Assembly (NCBI GenBank): GCA_963770635.1
Contig: CAVYQI010000004.1
Coordinates: forward strand, 558,001-622,000
Length of the DNA stretch: 64,000 nt
Reading direction: 5' to 3'
From: DASZIT01 sp963770635
Lineage (GTDB): Bacteria; Actinomycetota; Acidimicrobiia; Acidimicrobiales; RAAP-2
Numbering within the stretch: position 1 is the stretch's first letter; each line of letters opens with the position of its first letter. The position numbers and the translations under genes were made by a program. This document shows, piece by piece, positions 36,040 to 45,337 of this stretch. The notes beneath the pieces were generated by a model. The model ran no database searches. It worked only from the letters and a program-made list of their open reading frames with translations, and was not told the origin of the DNA.

Positions 36040-38836
36040 TTAGCTGACCGATCGGCGCTTGACGACCCTGTCCACCAGGGCGACCAGTGCTTCCTTGATG
36101 ACCGGCTTGGAGATATAGGCGTCCATACCCGCATCCAGGCAACGCCGACGGTCCTCCTGCCGGGCACCGGCGGTGACTCCGATGATCGGAACCATCCGGC
36201 CGGGGCCCTTCAGCGCCCGGATGGCCGCCGTCGCCTCGTAGCCGTTCAGATCCGGCATCTGGCAGTCCATCAACACGGCGTCATACGCCCCGTCGGCGAC
36301 CGCCTCGACGGCTTCGGCCCCATTGACCACGGTGTCCACCTGGTATCCGGCGCTGGAAAGCATGCCGGCGGCAACCTTTTGGTTGATGAGATTGTCTTCG
36401 GCCAGAAGCAGGAGCCGGCTCCCTCCGGAATCACCGTCATCCGAAGGAGAACGGGTCGAGAGACTCGTCGGGGCGACATCCGGCGACATCGCCCCGTGTG
36501 TTGCCTGCGCCGGGTCGGTCCCGACCTTTATCGTGAACCAGAAAGTGCTTCCGACTTCGATCTCGCTAGATACACCGCAGCTGCCTCCCATCAACCCAAT
36601 GAGTTGGCCGCTGATCGACAACCCCAGGCCAGTTCCGCCGAATTTCCGAGACGTCGACATGTCCGCTTGAACGAACGGATGAAAAATGAGATCGAGCTTG
36701 TCTGCTGGTATCCCGTCGCCCGTGTCGGAGACCTCAAAACGGAGAACCGAATCCGCCCCGACGGACTCAGTTCTGGTGGCACGAACGGCAATATGGCCCG
36801 CTTGGGTGAATTTGATGGCATTGCCGATAAGATTGATGAGCACCTGCCGCACCCGGGCCGGGTCGCCGATGACGGTGGTCGGGACGGAGCCGTCGACGGA
36901 CGCGACTAGCTCGAGCCCCTTGGCCTCGGCGGTTCGCACCAGCAGGTCGACCACACTGTCGACGATGGTCTGCACGCTGAACTCGACGTCCTCGATTTCG
37001 ACCTTCCCGGCTTCGATCTTCGAGAAGTCGAGGATGTCGTTGATCATCGTCAGCAGTGCCTCGCCGGAGCTTGCACGGTCTGGGCGTAGTCACGCTGGAT
37101 GGAGTCCAGGTCGGTCTCGAGCAGGAGCTCGGTCATGCCGATGACGCCGTTCATGGGCGTACGGATCTCATGGCTCATGTTGGCCAGAAAATTCGACTTG
37201 AGCTGAGACGCCTCGTTCGCCTGTTCTGCCATCTCCTCCAACTGGCGCTCGAACTCTTTTCGATCGGTGATGTCGAGATAACCGATCAGAAAATGGTCGG
37301 CGGCTCCGTCGGTGCCATGGATGCGAACCGCTCTCACGACGCACCACACGACATTCCCGCTCGCGTGGATGAATCGCCTGGTGAAATTGAAGTGCTCGAC
37401 GTCGAGCCGAGGCAACTCGTTGACCATTTGACGAATCACGTCTACGTCATCGGGATGACTTATCTCGACTGCGGTCATGGCCCGGAGCTTCACAGCCGAG
37501 TAACCGAGGATCTCCGACGAGCGCGGGGTTGACTTGTTTGAAGTGGCCGTCCAGTGACAGCTCGGCTAAGCCGACCGGTGCAAGATCGAAAGCAATTCGC
37601 CAGCGTTCCTCCGACCTGACCAGCGAGCGCTCGAATTCCTTCTGGTCGGTTATATCGACGAAGTGCATCACGAAATAACCAACACGTCCCTCGGACTCGA
37701 TCACCGCAGACCAGCTGACGTCACACCACACAACCTGTCCCCGGGCGTGGATCAATCGTCGCTCGACATGGGACTGTTCAGATGGCACCGGCGATGGCTC
37801 GGAGATGGCTTGATGAGCCTGATCAACAGGGGGTGGTCCAATCAGCTCGTCGTCCTCCGGGTGGCAGACGTCGGCGAGCGTCATGGCAGTGAGTTGCTCG
37901 GCGGAGTAGCCGAGAATCTTGCACAGCGCCGGATTCACATGCACGAAGCGACCATCGATCGAAATCTCGGCGATGCCGGATGGCCCACGTTCGAACGTCG
38001 ATCTGAATCTGGCTTCGCTCACCCGTAGGGACTGCTCCGCGGGCGCGCCGTGAAGTCAAATTCGTCGCCATGACCACACTTCCCGTGTAACCCCCGGTCA
38101 GGTCGTAGAGCGGAGAAGCCTGCACGTGGACCCAAACCGTCTCGCCATCCGCACCGACCAAACGGCTTTCGTAGGAGCCGAGCTCGCCCGCCCGGCGCGC
38201 TTCCCCATACCCTTCGGTGGCGGCCTGAGCATCTTCATCCATGAACTCGAAGATGTTCCGCCCGAGGATCTCTTCCTGATCTCTCCCGAGCATGTGGGTC
38301 CCGGCTCGGTTGACGAACACGACAATTCCTTCGGTGTCGATCGAGAAGATCCCCTCGGCGGCAAGGTCGACCAGCTGCCGATACCGGCTTTCGCTCACCT
38401 GTGACTTGCGGTGTTCGACCGCCACCCGCCGGGCGGCGACCAGCCGAGCCTCGAGCTCGTCGAGCGATACGGGTTTCTGAATGAAATCCTCGGCCCCCTC
38501 CCGCAAGAGGTTGCCCACCATCGAGCCTTCCCCGATCTCCGACACCGTGACAACCGGGATCCACTCCGTTTCGACCGATGACTTCAACTCCGCCAGCACC
38601 GAACGCCGGTCCGAGTTTGGCAGACCAAGATCGAGGACGATCACGTCCGGTTGGCCTTCTTGGGCCAAAGCGATGGCCTCAGCCCCGGTGGATGCCTCGG
38701 AAACAATCCACCCCGCGGCATCGAGCCCCATTCGAAGGGCTGTCCGCGGTTTCCCATTGTCGTCGATCAGCAGGACCCTCGGCTGGAGTCCGTCCACGGC
38801 CATCCCCTCGGCATGCACTTCGCGAATCATAGGCAT
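36040..38836 (-). pseudogene. Hybrid sensor histidine kinase: REC-PAS-PAS-PAS-HisKA-HATPase-REC, three frameshifts
   Basis: Reading from ATG 38836: an N-terminal receiver (VLLIDDNGKPRTALRMGL, phospho-Asp in VIVLDLGLPN); a PAS domain (RYRQLVDLAAEGIFSIDTEG); PAS domains starting ARFRSTFERGPSGIAEIS and RWRIAFDLAPVGLAELSLDG, with PAC ends; HisKA with H in FLANMSHEIRTPMNGVIGM; HATPase with NAIKFT, DTGDGIPADKL and GGTGLGLSI; and a C-terminal receiver (LLLAEDNLINQKVA, phospho-Asp in VLMDCQMPDLNG). Breaks near 38060, 37515 and 37070 each need one base. No membrane segment, so it senses a cytosolic signal. If the breaks are base-calling errors, a protein of about 930 residues is made. Confidence 0.82.
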
Positions 38837-39011
38837 CGCGTCCCCCGACAGTTGAGGGGAATTACGCCTTCACCCGGGTTCCACACCTCACCTATGGGTG
38901 GGCGGGTCCCGGGCGCTCTTCCGCCATCACAATTTCCGGGTTGCACGAAAAGCTACCTAACGACCTCGGGGGCTGGACAACGCCAGCGGCCCGCCGGCGG
39001 CTCGCCCGGGC

Positions 39012-39398
39012 TCAAGATCTCACGATCCCTTCGCGGGCGGCAAGAACACACTCGATCAGGTCTTTCGGAGGAACGGGCTTTTTTAGATACTTGAAGACTC
39101 TCTGACCGAGGTGCTGCCGAAGGTCGGGGCCAAAGTCGTAAGCCGAGACCATCACGATCGCGGGTGGTGGCGGTTCAGGATCCAGATCTTGGACGACGGA
39201 GATGCCGTCCAGTTTGGGCATGCGTACGTCGAGCAGAGCGACGTCGAAAGCCTCCTGACTGAGTGCCTCCAGAGCGGCTTCGCCGTCTTGCGCCTCGGTA
39301 ACCGTGCACCCGACGTCTCGGAGGATCGCGGCAGTTGTGTTGCGTATGCCATCGTTGTCGTCGGCCACGAGTACGAGAACCTTGATGTCATCGATCAT
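39012..39398 (-). CDS. CheY-like single-domain response regulator
   Basis: 128 residues, receiver domain only. Acidic pocket at VADDND, phospho-acceptor Asp in VALLDVRMPKLDG, and the conserved Lys in KYLKKPV. No output domain, so it acts through protein contacts, or as a phospho-relay to the hybrid kinase encoded 176 bp downstream. ATG 39398 overlaps the stop of the upstream histidine kinase (ATGA), so the two form an operon and probably a cognate pair. Confidence 0.88.
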   Translation of the reverse strand: MIDDIKVLVLVADDNDGIRNTTAAILRDVGCTVTEAQDGEAALEALSQEAFDVALLDVRMPKLDGISVVQDLDPEPPPPAIVMVSAYDFGPDLRQHLGQRVFKYLKKPVPPKDLIECVLAAREGIVRS

Positions 39399-40996
39399 AC
39401 TGTCGCCTCGGCTGTGACGCGGGGTAGCTGGATGGTGACCCGCGCCCCACTGACGGCACCACTCTCGATTACGATGTTGCCTCCATGGCCAGCGGTAAAA
39501 CGCTGGACGATAGCCAATCCGAGACCGGTTCCCACCGGTTTGGTCGTGAAAAAGGGTTCCATGATCTGCCCGGCAACCGCGGGATCAATGCCGACTCCGG
39601 TGTCCTCCAGGGTGACCTGGACAAAGGCGTCGCTCTCGGAACCAGCTATGCGGAGCGAACCTCCATCAGGCATGGCCTCGTACGCGTTGCTGATGACGTT
39701 GGTGAGCATCTGAGTAAACTGTGCGCCGTCGGCCTGCAGGATAACGCCGTTGTCCTCCACCGAGACTTCGACTCCCGGCGGTGGCGGAGTCGATTCGAGG
39801 ACGTCAGCCACCACCGCACCGAGATTGAGGTTGACGAAGACCGGCTCGCGTTCGCGCATGTACGAAGTGAGGTCCTCACACAACGCCGCGGCCCGGTTCG
39901 TCTCACGCTCAGCTCGATCCAGGTAGCCGTTGAGTTCGGGATCGTCGTGGTCGGCGACTCGGTTGCGGGCGAGGAAGAGCAAGTTGATCGCAGCCCCCAG
40001 CGGGTTGCGCAGTTCGTGGCCGATGACAGTCGCCATTTCTCCGACGGCCGAGAGTCGCTCTCGGCGAACCAAGGCAGCCTGGGATTTCGTCAGTTCCTGG
40101 GTCCGCTCTTCGACCAGCGCTTCGGCGTAACGCTGCCGTCGAACCAGGGCCTCGATGGCGATCGCGACGAGAAGGGCCATCACCAGACCGAGGACGAGGA
40201 CGATGGTCGAGGAGGACCGGGCGAACCCTCCGATGAAGGGGCTGCGGGCCACCGCCACCAGCGTCCACTCCGAGGTCCCTACGGTGGCCGTGCTGCGGGC
40301 CACCGAGCCGGTGAGGGGCAGCGAACTGCTGGTACTGACCAGGAGGTTGTTCGTACTGATGGGTCCGGCGCCGTACAGGGCGACCTTGAGTTGCGCAAAA
40401 GGCTTCCCGGTCGTCACCGGAGTCGCGGTGAAGGGATTCACGGAAAACTGTTCGTAAATGACCAGGCCGGCGGGTACCGCCGGCGCGCCGATGGCAAATC
40501 GTGCCGTACTCAGCTTGCCGTTGTAGGTGACCGGACCGGCGTTGAACTTGGCCCCGGCCTGTGCCACCGTGGACAGGGCGGCTCCCTGAAGGGCCTGGCC
40601 CGGCTGGAAGCCGGAGCCCGAGCCGGCAGACACGACATAGTCCGCTCCGGTCTTCCTGACCAGGAGCAACACCAACGGTGCCTGAGACGGCTCGGCTTTT
40701 TCGAAAGCGGTCGGGGATCCGTTCGTCGAAGTAACGATGGCGGCAGCCGAGGTGAGATCGTCGGCGATGCCCGAGAAGATCTCCGATACATAGGCGGCGG
40801 CTTGGCCGGTATTGCTTTGGAGGAGTGCCTGTTCCTGTTGATCGGTGTTGCGCTTGGTCAGGACAAACCCGACCACCGACACGACCGCCAGGACGAGAAC
40901 AACGGAGAGGGTCAAGAGGGAGGGTCGGCGGCGGTGCGCGGCCATCACCGGGTCCGATCGCTTGTGAACCACCGTACCGTTGTCCTGGCTACCCAT
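39395..40996 (-). CDS. Membrane sensor histidine kinase
   Basis: 533 residues from ATG 40996, with GGGAG upstream; a GTG at 41038 is an alternative. One membrane segment near the N-terminus (LTLSVVLVLAVVSVVGFVL), an extracellular sensor of about 220 residues (AFEKAEPSQAPLVLLLVRKT; GLVIYEQFSVNPF), and a second segment (SSTIVLVLGLVMALLVAIAI). Then a coiled linker, HisKA-type dimerisation helix with MATVIGHELRNPLGAAINLL, and HATPase (NVISNAYEAM; DTGVGI; GTGLGLAIV). The sensor looks like the CHASE/dCache-type extracellular fold in length, but no ligand is evident. Confidence 0.85.
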   Translation of the reverse strand: MGSQDNGTVVHKRSDPVMAAHRRRPSLLTLSVVLVLAVVSVVGFVLTKRNTDQQEQALLQSNTGQAAAYVSEIFSGIADDLTSAAAIVTSTNGSPTAFEKAEPSQAPLVLLLVRKTGADYVVSAGSGSGFQPGQALQGAALSTVAQAGAKFNAGPVTYNGKLSTARFAIGAPAVPAGLVIYEQFSVNPFTATPVTTGKPFAQLKVALYGAGPISTNNLLVSTSSSLPLTGSVARSTATVGTSEWTLVAVARSPFIGGFARSSSTIVLVLGLVMALLVAIAIEALVRRQRYAEALVEERTQELTKSQAALVRRERLSAVGEMATVIGHELRNPLGAAINLLFLARNRVADHDDPELNGYLDRAERETNRAAALCEDLTSYMREREPVFVNLNLGAVVADVLESTPPPPGVEVSVEDNGVILQADGAQFTQMLTNVISNAYEAMPDGGSLRIAGSESDAFVQVTLEDTGVGIDPAVAGQIMEPFFTTKPVGTGLGLAIVQRFTAGHGGNIVIESGAVSGARVTIQLPRVTAEATV

Positions 40997-41473
40997 CGTT
41001 CTCCCGTTAGCACCAGATCGCGCTTCCCTCGTTGACACCAGGTCGCTACCCTCGTTAGCGCCAGGTCGCTGGTCATGGCGAGGGAGCTCGCTTCAAACGC
41101 CGCCGATGTTCGCCGAACCTTCAGCGAGACTGGGTTCGCTAATTGAACCAGGCAGGGAAAGGCGCCGAGACATTGACGAGCGCTCAAGATGTATGACTCA
41201 GTGTGGCAGACGGGGAATTCGCCCAGCTAGGGACCAAAGTCCCAATACCTGTGGTCCCCTCACGGAGCACCGGATGAGACCCGCCTCGGACGTGAAGAGA
41301 GGGCAATCTCTCGTATCCCGATCTACCCCACCCGCCGGACGTCGAGATGACATGCCACCCAGAGAACCAACCCTGGTGAACCGACGAAAAGGGAGAAGAC
41401 AGGTGTCCGAATGGTCGGACAGATCGACGTGTTCCGGGATCGGACCTGGCCAGGTCGAGGGCCCATCCACTCC
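40997..41473. other. Intergenic region between histidine kinase and ychF
   Basis: About 480 bp with no convincing gene on either strand. Apart from the three direct repeats, it holds a hairpin with GGGAC/GTCCC arms (41230-41243) and an imperfect one, CTGGGTTC/GAACCAG (41130-41151). No tRNA, riboswitch or other known RNA was recognised. Both the kinase promoter and any ychF 3' signal should be here. Confidence 0.4.
41006..41074. repeat. Three imperfect direct repeats of about 24 bp upstream of the histidine kinase
   Basis: Copies starting at 41006, 41031 and 41054 share the core GTT(A/G)(A/G)C(A/G)CCAG(A/G)TCGC followed, in the first two, by CCCTC. They end 10 bases before the kinase start codon and are in its leader. 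Possible regulator-binding array or slippage product. Confidence 0.6.
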
Positions 41474-42559
41474 CTAGACGTTGAACCGGAACTCGACCAC
41501 GTCGCCGTCTCGCATCACGTAGTCCTTGCCCTCCACCCGGGCCTTGCCCGCCGCCCGCACCGCGGCCAGGGACCCGGCTTCGACCAGGTCGTCATAGCCG
41601 ACGATCTCCGCCTTGATGAACCCCCGCTCGAAGTCGGTATGGATGGTCCCGGCCGCCTGGGGGGCGGTATCACCGACGTGGATGGTCCAGGCTCGCGACT
41701 CCTTCGGGCCGGCGGTCAGGAACGTCTGCAGGCCCAGGGTGGAAAACCCGACGTGCACCAGCTGCACCAGGCCGGATTCGTCCTGGCCGTAGCTGGCCAG
41801 CAGCTCGGCTGCATCCTCGGCGTCGAGGGATGCCACCTCTGCCTCGATCTGCGCGCTGAGGATCACCGATTCGGCCGGGGCCACCAGTGCCGCCAGCTCC
41901 GCCCGCAGGTCCTGGTCGCCCAACGCTCCTTCGTCGACGTTGAACACGTAGATGAAGGGCTTGGCGCTCAGCAGATGCAGATCGGCGAGCAGTTCTGCCT
42001 TGACCTCGCCGGCGGCGACTGCCGAGGCAATGGTGCGGCCGGAGTCGAGGATCTGTCTGGCCTTTTCCGCCTCCCTCACCGCCGGGGCCAGCTCGGGCTG
42101 TTTCCGGGCTTCCTTGGCCAGCTTCACCAGCCGGCTGTCGATCGTCTGCAGATCGGCGAGCATCAACTCGGTGTTGATGGTGGCGATATCGTCGGCCGGG
42201 TCGATCCGGCCGTCCACGTGGATGACGTCGGGATCGGTGAACACCCGGACCACCTGGCAGATGGCGTCGCTCTCCCGGATGGCAGCCAAGAATTTGTTAC
42301 CGAGACCCTCGCCTTCCGACGCCCCTTTGACGATCCCGGCGATGTCCACGAAGGTGACCGTGGCCGGGACGATCTCCTTGCTCTCGAACAGCTCGGCCAG
42401 GCGATCGAGGCGGGGGTCGGGCACCGCCACCACCCCGACGTTGGGATCGATGGTGGCGAACGGGTAGTTGGCGGCCAGCACGTCGTTACGGGTCAGGGCG
42501 TTGAAGAGCGTGGATTTCCCTACGTTGGGGAGGCCGACGATACCAATGGACAGTGCCAT
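41474..42559 (-). CDS. ychF: Ribosome-associated GTPase/ATPase YchF (OLA1 family)
   Basis: 361 residues, the usual length. G1 is GLPNVGKST at the N-terminus, G3 is DIAG (VDIAGIVKGASEGEGLGNKF), and the G4 position reads NVDE (FNVDEGALGD), which is the YchF pattern that switches specificity towards ATP. The C-terminal TGS-like domain is complete: TFLTAGPKESRAWTIHVGDT, GTIHTDFERGFIKAEIVGYDDL and VMRDGDVVEFRFNV. A conserved, single-copy housekeeping protein linked to ribosome and stress functions. Transcribed alone. Confidence 0.97.
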   Translation of the reverse strand: MALSIGIVGLPNVGKSTLFNALTRNDVLAANYPFATIDPNVGVVAVPDPRLDRLAELFESKEIVPATVTFVDIAGIVKGASEGEGLGNKFLAAIRESDAICQVVRVFTDPDVIHVDGRIDPADDIATINTELMLADLQTIDSRLVKLAKEARKQPELAPAVREAEKARQILDSGRTIASAVAAGEVKAELLADLHLLSAKPFIYVFNVDEGALGDQDLRAELAALVAPAESVILSAQIEAEVASLDAEDAAELLASYGQDESGLVQLVHVGFSTLGLQTFLTAGPKESRAWTIHVGDTAPQAAGTIHTDFERGFIKAEIVGYDDLVEAGSLAAVRAAGKARVEGKDYVMRDGDVVEFRFNV

Positions 42560-42849
42560 TGGCGCACCCTACCCGAGCGGTTTGATCCCCATTCGGCCTG
42601 ATGATCGCCCGGCGTAGTGGTACTCGGCTCGATCGTTTCACGCCTGCGTCCAGGCGGGCCGGTCAGGAACACTGCTGCAAAAGTCAATGGCACCCGGTGG
42701 GCGGGGGTGGGATTGTTCACCGGCGGGGCATTGGTCGGTGCGACGTACATGCCTATCAGCCGGAACCGCGTGTCGCCGGAGTTGGTGTAGACGCCTGGCA
42801 GTCGAACGCCCCGGGGCAGGAAGGTGGTGGGCACCGCGATGGAGATTTC
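42560..42849. other. 290-bp gap between ychF and the EthD-like gene
   Basis: No convincing gene, RNA or repeat was seen. The gap lies upstream of ychF and downstream of the EthD-like gene (both minus strand), so it should hold the ychF promoter. Confidence 0.3.
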
Positions 42850-43605
42850 CTAGACGAGCGACTTGACCAGGTACTCGCTCATGGTCGAGCTGCGCAGCCG
42901 ATCCAGGTCGAGACAGGCGGTGACGCTCTCGATCATCCGGGAGATGTTGGCGCTCACCTCCTCCGGCGTCGTGGCGTTGAAGAACAGCATCGGGTCGGCG
43001 ACGTGGCCGGCCGACGGCCAACCCTCCTCGACGATGCCGTCGATGTCCGGGGCATCCTCCGTCAACGGCCGGACCACTTCGTTGCGGACGTAGCGAGTGC
43101 GCGGCTGCATCTCGCCCGAGACCGGCGACTGGGTTCCGTGCCACCGCCGGATCCATTCGGCGTAGGCGAGCCCGGCCGGGCGGTGGATGAGTGCCACCGT
43201 CAACACCCCGGGCGAACGGTCCCCGTCCTCCCAGTCCCGCGGCCCGGCGTGGGGGGTGGTGCCGTAGTCGTCGTAGATGGATTCGACCACCAGGTAGCCG
43301 GCCGTCCGCAGCCCGAGGTCGGCCAGAGCGGCATCCACCCCGGCCCGGCGTTCGTAACAGTCGACCCACATCGACACCTCGGCCACATGGGGCGCTTCCC
43401 CGTCTGGCGAGGGGGCAGGGGAGGGTGCCCGGGCCGCTTCGGCGTCGTGCACGTTGATCCCCAACCCCCGGACGCCGGCGTCCAACAGGCGGCCGGCGGT
43501 CTCCCCCAGCAGCCGGGACCGCAACTGGTCCCCCGAGTCCACCGCCCCCGAGGCCGCCGACCCCGGGGCGCCGCCGTCCCACAGCAGGTAGATCAACTTC
43601 TCCAT
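42850..43605 (-). CDS. EthD-domain (dimeric alpha-beta barrel) protein
   Basis: 251 residues from ATG 43605, with GGGGAG upstream. Two ferredoxin-like halves are visible, starting MEKLIYLLWDGG and GVLTVALIHRPAGLAYAEWIRRWHGTQSPV. The second carries the EthD pattern (hydrophobic strand, then WxxxHG) and ends in DPMLFFNATTPEEVSANISRM. EthD proteins are small cofactor-free accessories of oxidative or P450-linked pathways, and the function is often unknown. The first half has an insertion rich in Ala/Pro near residue 60. No enzyme partner gene is adjacent. Confidence 0.65.
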   Translation of the reverse strand: MEKLIYLLWDGGAPGSAASGAVDSGDQLRSRLLGETAGRLLDAGVRGLGINVHDAEAARAPSPAPSPDGEAPHVAEVSMWVDCYERRAGVDAALADLGLRTAGYLVVESIYDDYGTTPHAGPRDWEDGDRSPGVLTVALIHRPAGLAYAEWIRRWHGTQSPVSGEMQPRTRYVRNEVVRPLTEDAPDIDGIVEEGWPSAGHVADPMLFFNATTPEEVSANISRMIESVTACLDLDRLRSSTMSEYLVKSLV

Positions 43606-43635
43606 CGCCGCTCCCCGGGTGTCCGGCCGGCCGGG

Positions 43636-43992
43636 CTACTGATCGGTGGGGGTCGCCGGCAGTTCCTGGAGCACCAGCGCCGGTACCCGCCGGGCCACCC
43701 GCCCGGCCAGGCCGGAGATGAACTGGGCCCAGATCCGGTCGCCGACCAACCACAGCCACAGCTCCCGACGGTACTCCGTCACCACGTCCACGAATTGGTC
43801 CCGGGTGAACCCAGCGGGCTCCAGGGTCGGCTGCCACTCACCCCACAACCACACCCCGATGCAGATATCGTCACTCAGGCCGTCGCGCCAGTCCTGGCCG
43901 TCGAGCAGTGCATCCCGCAGACCGACCTTCAATTCGACCGGCTCCTCAGGCAGAGCCAATCGAGCGCCCCCCGCTAGCTCGACAATCGTCAT
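43636..43992 (-). CDS. Small hypothetical protein, acidic with Trp-rich centre
   Basis: 118 residues from ATG 43992; the open frame extends to 44097 but would overlap the FrhB-like gene. Sequence MTIVELAGGARLALPEEPVELKVGL suggests a beta-rich start. The centre is DICIGVWLWGEWQP, then a helical YRRELWLWLVGDRIWAQFISGL. Not recognised. Just upstream (30 bp) of the EthD-like gene on the same strand, so the two are probably co-transcribed. Confidence 0.55.
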   Translation of the reverse strand: MTIVELAGGARLALPEEPVELKVGLRDALLDGQDWRDGLSDDICIGVWLWGEWQPTLEPAGFTRDQFVDVVTEYRRELWLWLVGDRIWAQFISGLAGRVARRVPALVLQELPATPTDQ

Positions 43993-44071
43993 CGACACCA
44001 CCCTATCCACATCGCCCCCGCCGCGCCCGGACGGTTGGTGGCGTAACGGATGACACATCTGTGCTCGCGGG

Positions 44072-45337
44072 TCAACGGTCGATTTCCACCGGGGCACGGT
44101 CGGTGCCGCTGTAGTTGGCCAGGTGCTCCTCGTAGTCGATGAACAACGGCGCGTCAGGATCGAACTTCCGCTGCAGGCTCTTGAAGGCGATGCGCTTGTC
44201 GAAGGCGTCCAGCTTCAGCAGGGCGTCAGGATTGTCGAGCTCGCGCAGGTCGAGACGGCCCCGGGCGTTGTCCACCGCCATCCGGCCCCGCTCGGTCCGC
44301 ACCAGCAGGCTGCTCCAACCCTCGATCGCCCCGACGCTTCCGACCGACAGATCGGCACCCCGGCCCAGGAAGTCGGCGCATTCGTCACAACCCTTGAGGG
44401 CGGCGCCGTGGAAATTCTTCACCGGCTCGTCCACCGCCACCTCACCGTCGCGGTACTCCACGATCATCCGGCCGTGGATCACGTCGACCTTGCTCACCCG
44501 GTCGATGTCGATGCCCCGGTCGTCGCGCAGCAGTCGCAACATCAGCCCCTGGTAGTCGAAGCTCTTGGTGCACAGCAGGGCGATGGTCAGCACCACCGCG
44601 TCGACCCGGTGCACGCCCGACTCCCACCGGCGCGACTGCATGGCCCGGATCCCCTGGATCTCGCACGGGGTCCCGACCACCGCGATCCGGGGGTTGCGGG
44701 GGAGGTCGTACCTGGACAGGTCGAGCTCGGCCAGGGCCATGGTCTGGTTGTAGTAACTGCCGGCGGCGTCGACGATCTCCTTGGCCGTGGTGGCCAGGTG
44801 GGACACCCCTTTCCACGGCTCCTCGGGGTCGGAGCTGGGCTTGGTCACCAGGGCGCCGTCGATCTCCCCGCCGGCCAGCGCCCCCAGCAACAGGGCGGTG
44901 ACCACCCCGCCGTCCTGGACGAAGTCGGAACGGCTCCCGGCCCGGGCGGCGTAGGACTCCAGCACCGCGCCGAGGCCGTCGCCCGGGGGCCCACCGGTGA
45001 TCTTCCAGTAGGGGTCGGCGGCGTCAGGCCGCACCACGAAGTTGACCGGGGGCTCATCGGCCATCGGGGTCGACGGCGGCCAGGCGGACTCGTAGCGGAG
45101 CCCTCCCCGCGGGCAGAAGTCCCAGCACAGCGAGCAGCCGGTGCACATCTTGACCAGCTCGGGCAAGAAGGTGTCCTCGCCGATGCCGATGGAGTTCGAC
45201 GGGCAGACGGCCACGCAGGTCCCGCACTGGATGCACCGGTCAGCCTCGATGACCCCGGCCTCGAGCTCCCAGAACCAGGTCTTCCCCGGGGGCTCGGCGA
45301 TCCCGTTGATCTCGTCGCGGATTCGGTACCCGTTCAC
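44072..45337 (-). CDS. FrhB/FdhB-like F420H2:ferredoxin-type oxidoreductase subunit
   Basis: 421 residues from GTG 45337, which overlaps the sulfite reductase stop by 4 bp. An N-terminal 2x[4Fe-4S] ferredoxin domain has CIQCGTCVAVC (C35, C38, C41, C45) and CTGCSLCWDFC (C65, C68, C71, C75). The rest is the FrhB/FdhB fold: DGGVVTALLLGALAGGEIDGA, VVGTPCEIQGIRAMQ, LLCTKSFDYQGL and LKGCDECADFLGRGADLSVG. FrhB-type subunits carry FAD and react with coenzyme F420. With siroheme sulfite reductase as its operon partner, it is a good candidate for passing F420H2 electrons to sulfite reduction, like a split Fsr. Confidence 0.85.
   Translation of the reverse strand: MNGYRIRDEINGIAEPPGKTWFWELEAGVIEADRCIQCGTCVAVCPSNSIGIGEDTFLPELVKMCTGCSLCWDFCPRGGLRYESAWPPSTPMADEPPVNFVVRPDAADPYWKITGGPPGDGLGAVLESYAARAGSRSDFVQDGGVVTALLLGALAGGEIDGALVTKPSSDPEEPWKGVSHLATTAKEIVDAAGSYYNQTMALAELDLSRYDLPRNPRIAVVGTPCEIQGIRAMQSRRWESGVHRVDAVVLTIALLCTKSFDYQGLMLRLLRDDRGIDIDRVSKVDVIHGRMIVEYRDGEVAVDEPVKNFHGAALKGCDECADFLGRGADLSVGSVGAIEGWSSLLVRTERGRMAVDNARGRLDLRELDNPDALLKLDAFDKRIAFKSLQRKFDPDAPLFIDYEEHLANYSGTDRAPVEIDR

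Noticed and set aside
41130..41151. tRNA-like hairpin (GGTTCG-like loop)
   Set aside because: The surrounding sequence does not fold into a cloverleaf and there is no acceptor stem.
41198..41470. 90-codon minus-strand frame upstream of the histidine kinase
   Set aside because: No family signal and no good start; treated as intergenic.
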